From: Chloroflexota bacterium
GTDB taxonomy: Bacteria > Chloroflexota > Anaerolineae > J102
Direction: 5' to 3'
DNA: 8,968 nucleotides
Assembly: GCA_013152695.1 (NCBI GenBank)
Contig: JAADFV010000106.1
Span: 1-8,968 of the forward strand
Shown here: piece by piece, positions 6,148 to 8,968 of the stretch
Layout of the letters: each line of letters begins with the position of its first letter
Numbering within the stretch: the stretch's first letter is position 1
Position numbers and translations under genes: made by a program
Notes under the pieces: generated by a model
The model's input: the letters and a program-made list of their open reading frames with translations, nothing else
What the model was told of the DNA's origin: nothing
Database searches by the model: none

Positions 6148-6812
6148 CTACCTATGGGCTGACATTTACACTGAAGAGTGATGCAACTTTTGGCAGTGGA
6201 TCGGGCTTGCCCGGCTTCATCGATCGGGAAGTTGTGGTTGATTCCTATGGCTGTCCCTATCTGCATGGGCGCACGTTGAAGGGTTTGCTCAACGAAGTGT
6301 GCGCCAACATCCTTTACGCTCTGGGCAACCAAAGCGGTCCCTGGTTGGCAGCGGCGGATGGTTTGTTCGGGCGGCCGGGCAGTACTTCCGATACGCAAGG
6401 CGTTATGGCCGTAGGCCACGCCCAGTTGCCCGCTGATCTTCGGTCTCTCATCCGCAGGGAACTACAGAAAACCGGTGCAAACGCCTGGAGCCGAAGCGAC
6501 ATCACCGCCTCTCTCACAACAGTCCGTGAGCAGACAGCCATGAATCCGGACGGCAGTCCCGAAGATAATTCGTTACGAGTCGACCAGGTAATTTTGCGGG
6601 AAACGCCTTTCGGGTCACAATTTTCATGCGCAAGGGCGCTTACCGATAGAGAGAAAGGACTGTTGGCAGCGTGCGTCATGGGCTGGCGGCGGGCGGGAAC
6701 GGCAAGAAATCGCGGCCGGGGGAGGTTGGAAGCACACCTTATTTCTGACGACAAAGATATAGCCGAGCAGTGGTATCTAGATTACTTCAAACAGGAGGTG
6801 ATGGCGCCATGA
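6144..6812 (+). CDS. csm3: Csm3-like Cas7 RAMP protein (type III backbone)
   Basis: This 222-aa protein is a Cas7-family subunit that forms the crRNA-bound backbone of a type III complex. The ATG at 6144 overlaps the cas10 stop (ATGA) and follows AGGAG (6131-6135). The N-terminal block has FGSGSGLPGFID (16-27) and YGCPYLHGRTLKGLL (35-49), matching the Csm3 pattern in which an Asp precedes a PGSSLKG-like loop. D27 aligns with the catalytic Asp that cuts target RNA in Csm3, so cleavage is predicted. TTVREQTAMNPDGSPEDNSL (125-144) is the thumb-like region, and RNRGRGRLEAHL (188-199) is the glycine-rich RAMP loop. It could be called a generic III-D Cas7; the exact paralogue number in the complex cannot be assigned from the window. 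Confidence 0.85.
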   Translation: MTTYGLTFTLKSDATFGSGSGLPGFIDREVVVDSYGCPYLHGRTLKGLLNEVCANILYALGNQSGPWLAAADGLFGRPGSTSDTQGVMAVGHAQLPADLRSLIRRELQKTGANAWSRSDITASLTTVREQTAMNPDGSPEDNSLRVDQVILRETPFGSQFSCARALTDREKGLLAACVMGWRRAGTARNRGRGRLEAHLISDDKDIAEQWYLDYFKQEVMAP

Positions 6813-8377
6813 TTGCTGTTACTTATCAAATTTCCTTGCAGGAACCGCTGCTGGCAACAGCCCTCAACGGCGATGCCAACAGTCGTGTCTCTTATCCTTT
6901 CATTCCCGGAAGCATGATTCGAGGTCTGCTGGCTGGGCAAGTGCGCAGCACTGCGGATTTGGCCATGGCAGAACGACCACTCTTGTTTGATGATCAGACA
7001 CGTTATCTGCATGCTTATCCTGTGAATTCGCAATGGCACCGTGGTCTGCCGGCACCTCTTTCCTGGCGTAGAGAAAAGCTGCGTATGCAAGAGGAGGGTC
7101 GCATCGTCGATGAAGCCAGCGGCGAGGTTGTCCTTAATGCCCCCAAACCCGTAACGGGCTTCGCATGGATGAGCGAGAGCGACGGGAGTATCGAAGTAGC
7201 ACTAAGGCAGCCGAGACGTCAGATTTCTGTGCATACCTTGCGAGATCGCAATGCGGGACGCCCTATCAAGCACGAAGGCGCAGTTTACAGGTACGATGCT
7301 TTGGCGGCTGAAGAATGCTTTGCCGGAGCCATCGTGGTTCCGTCGATGGATGCAGGAAAACGAATAGTGGGCCTTCTGCCAGAGGGGGACTATCACCTGG
7401 GAGGTTCGGCAACAGCCGGGTATGGTCTGGTTCGTATTGAGCAGATAAGACTGGATACTGATTGGAAAGAGAGCGAAACCATCGTGGGGGATATTGATAC
7501 CGGAGAGACATTTGTGATCACGCTTCTCAGTGATATGATTTTGCGAGATGCTGCCGGTACGAATCACGCAAAACTGCCGGGATCTCTGGGGGTGAAGGTC
7601 AAAGTGCTGAGCAGTTTCAAGAAAATGACGCCGGTAGGCGGCTTTAATCGCACCTGGGGATTGCCTTTACCTCAGGACATGGCCATTCGGGCGGGCAGTG
7701 TTTTTGTTCTCCAGGCCCAAGAAGAGATAGCTGAAGATCGTGTAAGCGAGCTCATTGCCGAGGGCATAGGCGAACGCCGGTTAGAAGGATTTGGCCGCAT
7801 TGCTCTTCGTTGGGCAGATGATTCCAGGCCCATCATGCAAGTCAGAGCATATCGGCCCACAATTTCAGGTGCTCAAACACCACTGTCGGAACCGGCAAGA
7901 AAACTGGCGGAACGTATGGCAATGCGTCGACGCCAGCAAGCGCTTGATATGGAATTGCTTGGCGCCATCAATCGACTGTCTGTCAGCAAAGCACCATCCA
8001 ATAGCCAGCTATCTCGTGTACGTATCATTGCCCGCAGCGCCTTGCAGAAAATGGAACTGAATCGACTTGTCAGGCTGTTCAAACGCAAGATTACCGTCAA
8101 CCAGGACCGAGAAGTGGACAATCCCGACGCCATGAAGAACAATGCTTTGAAGAAATTCGAAAATGCCCGCGTTAGGGAAGCCGGACGCTTGAGTGAGTGG
8201 ATTATCACACTGGCTGAGAATCCGACTGCTGTATGGCGATGGCTGGGGGGAGAACATGAGGTTAAGCTGGGAGAGGTTGAATCTCCGCATTGGATGGCCG
8301 AAGAATATGCCGTGCGCCTGATAGACGGTGTCCTGGCAAAAACCATTGAAACTCGTCGTTCAAAAGGAGGCGACTGA
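6809..8377 (+). CDS. csx10: Csx10-like Cas5 RAMP protein of type III-D
   Basis: Csx10 is the Cas5-group subunit of subtype III-D, expected to cap the crRNA 5' tag and contact Cas10. The ATG at 6809 overlaps the previous stop (ATGA) and follows AGGAGGTG (6793-6800). The 522-aa product shows PFIPGSMIRGLLAG (30-43), RYLHAYPVN (65-73), RGLPAPLSWRREK (78-90), VHTLRDRNAGRP (141-152) and GAVYRYDALAAEECFAG (157-173), which are hallmark blocks of the Csx10 family. A glycine-rich LGGSATAGYGLVRI (197-210) closes the first RAMP domain, and LEGFGRIALRW (325-335) closes a second. From about 350 on the protein is a charged, probably helical extension. No catalytic role is known for this family. It is the main evidence for subtype III-D here. 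Confidence 0.85.
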   Translation: MIAVTYQISLQEPLLATALNGDANSRVSYPFIPGSMIRGLLAGQVRSTADLAMAERPLLFDDQTRYLHAYPVNSQWHRGLPAPLSWRREKLRMQEEGRIVDEASGEVVLNAPKPVTGFAWMSESDGSIEVALRQPRRQISVHTLRDRNAGRPIKHEGAVYRYDALAAEECFAGAIVVPSMDAGKRIVGLLPEGDYHLGGSATAGYGLVRIEQIRLDTDWKESETIVGDIDTGETFVITLLSDMILRDAAGTNHAKLPGSLGVKVKVLSSFKKMTPVGGFNRTWGLPLPQDMAIRAGSVFVLQAQEEIAEDRVSELIAEGIGERRLEGFGRIALRWADDSRPIMQVRAYRPTISGAQTPLSEPARKLAERMAMRRRQQALDMELLGAINRLSVSKAPSNSQLSRVRIIARSALQKMELNRLVRLFKRKITVNQDREVDNPDAMKNNALKKFENARVREAGRLSEWIITLAENPTAVWRWLGGEHEVKLGEVESPHWMAEEYAVRLIDGVLAKTIETRRSKGGD

Positions 8378-8968
8378 TGGCATCGCATCATGCACACTCG
8401 CGAAACATCAGGGAACGTATTTACATCAGCGGCAAACTGAAATTGCTGACCCCAGCGCATTTTGGCAATGGTCAAAGACAAGGCAATGAGCTGGTAGATA
8501 TGTCGCTGTTGATGGATGAGGTCGAGGGCAAAGCTTTGTTGCCTGGGACCTCTGTTGGCGGTGCTTTACGTAACTATCTGCGTGAAAGGATATACGGCTA
8601 TGTGTTCCGGAAGCCGATAGTGGCAGTAATCCCATCACCTGGCTGTTTGGGCCCACGCGTGGGAGCAAGCGCGACATGGATCAAAGTTTGCTGATTGTGG
8701 ACGATGCCCTGGCATCGGTGCAGGCCACAACCTTACGGGATGGCGTGCGTATTGATCCCAAAACCAACATAGCTTTTGTGGAGATGCAGGAGATAGAAGG
8801 CAATCAGCGGAAAGCCGGGGCGAAATTTGATATGGAGCTGCTGGAAGCAGGAACGGTTTTTGGCCTTCATTTCGAGGTGCTGCTGACAGAAGCCAGGGAT
8901 GCCAAACAGATGCTCCCCTATCTGGTGGCCGCGCTTCAGGGGTTTGAGCAGGGTGAGATCCGTTTGGG
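8377..8968 (+). CDS. Second Csm3-like Cas7 RAMP protein, frameshifted and cut by the window edge
   Basis: A second Cas7/Csm3-type backbone subunit. The ATG at 8377 overlaps the csx10 stop (TGATG) and follows AGGAGG (8365-8370). The first frame gives the N-terminal RAMP block: ISGKLKLLTPAHFGNGQ (17-33), ELVD with D41 in the position of the catalytic Asp, and LLPGTSVGGALRNYLRERI (54-72). It then runs to an unrelated ending at 8694. Family sequence resumes in another frame from about 8604 (VPEADSGSNPITWLFGPTRG), continues through RDGVRIDPKT and KFDMELLEAGT, and is open to the right edge. One extra base near 8602 restores one protein. In the restored form it resembles Csm3-like III-D subunits, and the two paralogues probably occupy different backbone positions. 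Confidence 0.8.
8596..8606 (+). other. Frame break in the second Csm3-like gene
   Basis: The first frame reads ...IYGY through TAT at 8599-8601. The following conserved sequence VPEADSG reads from GTT at 8604. Restoring one G after 8602 would give GGC TAT GGT GTT CCG, coding GYGVPEAD with no lost residues. No slippery heptamer is visible. The C-terminal frame keeps family-like sequence to the window edge, so the break looks recent or artefactual. Confidence 0.7.

Noticed and set aside
4849..8200. The heptapeptide LSEWIIT occurs in both Cas10 (102-108 region) and Csx10 (461-467), with 12 identical bases (4849-4860 and 8189-8200)
   Set aside because: The surrounding sequences do not align, and helical SEW-type motifs are common in these families; chance is the simplest explanation.
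1..8968. CRISPR array
   Set aside because: I searched by eye for regularly spaced repeats of about 25-40 bases and found none; an array may lie outside the window.

Overview
The window looks like a bacterial chromosome fragment of moderate-to-high GC. The right two thirds is the left part of a type III CRISPR-Cas interference operon, best assigned to subtype III-D because it contains a Csx10-like protein. Chloroflexota (Anaerolineae/Caldilineae-like) is my best guess for the source, from the combination of a DUF3566-like membrane protein, a secreted phosphodiester-glycosidase protein with an NBR1/FW-like beta-sandwich, and this style of III-D locus. That taxonomic call is inference.

Layout. 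Positions 1-567 hold no convincing gene. From 412 to 522 there are three back-to-back stem-loops, a possible structured leader. They precede a 46-residue basic protein (568-708), a 104-residue membrane protein (809-1123), and a secreted, probably membrane-anchored NAGPA-domain protein (1143-2689) whose frame is broken near 1427. A roughly 500-base spacer (2690-3187) contains a perfect Shine-Dalgarno sequence, one plausible 42-codon ORF, and a hairpin just ahead of the next ribosome binding site.

The CRISPR operon runs on the + strand without real gaps: a CARF plus PD-(D/E)XK-type effector of the Can2/Card1 kind (3188-4534), an HD-less Cas10 with intact GGDD (4546-6147), a Csm3-like Cas7 (6144-6812), a Csx10-like Cas5 (6809-8377), and a second Csm3-like Cas7 (8377 to the right edge) whose frame is broken near 8602. 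Gene junctions are an 11-base gap and then three start/stop overlaps, which suggests translational coupling. The likely working model is that the Cas7/Cas5/Cas10 complex binds target RNA, the Cas10 palm domain makes cyclic oligoadenylate, and the CARF protein responds to it. No CRISPR array, cas1, cas2, cas6 or cas11 lies inside the window; they may lie to the right.

The points most worth a second look are the replaced E-x-K residues in the effector nuclease domain, the HD-less Cas10, the two single-base frame breaks (both repaired by adding one G beside a G), and the triple stem-loop leader.
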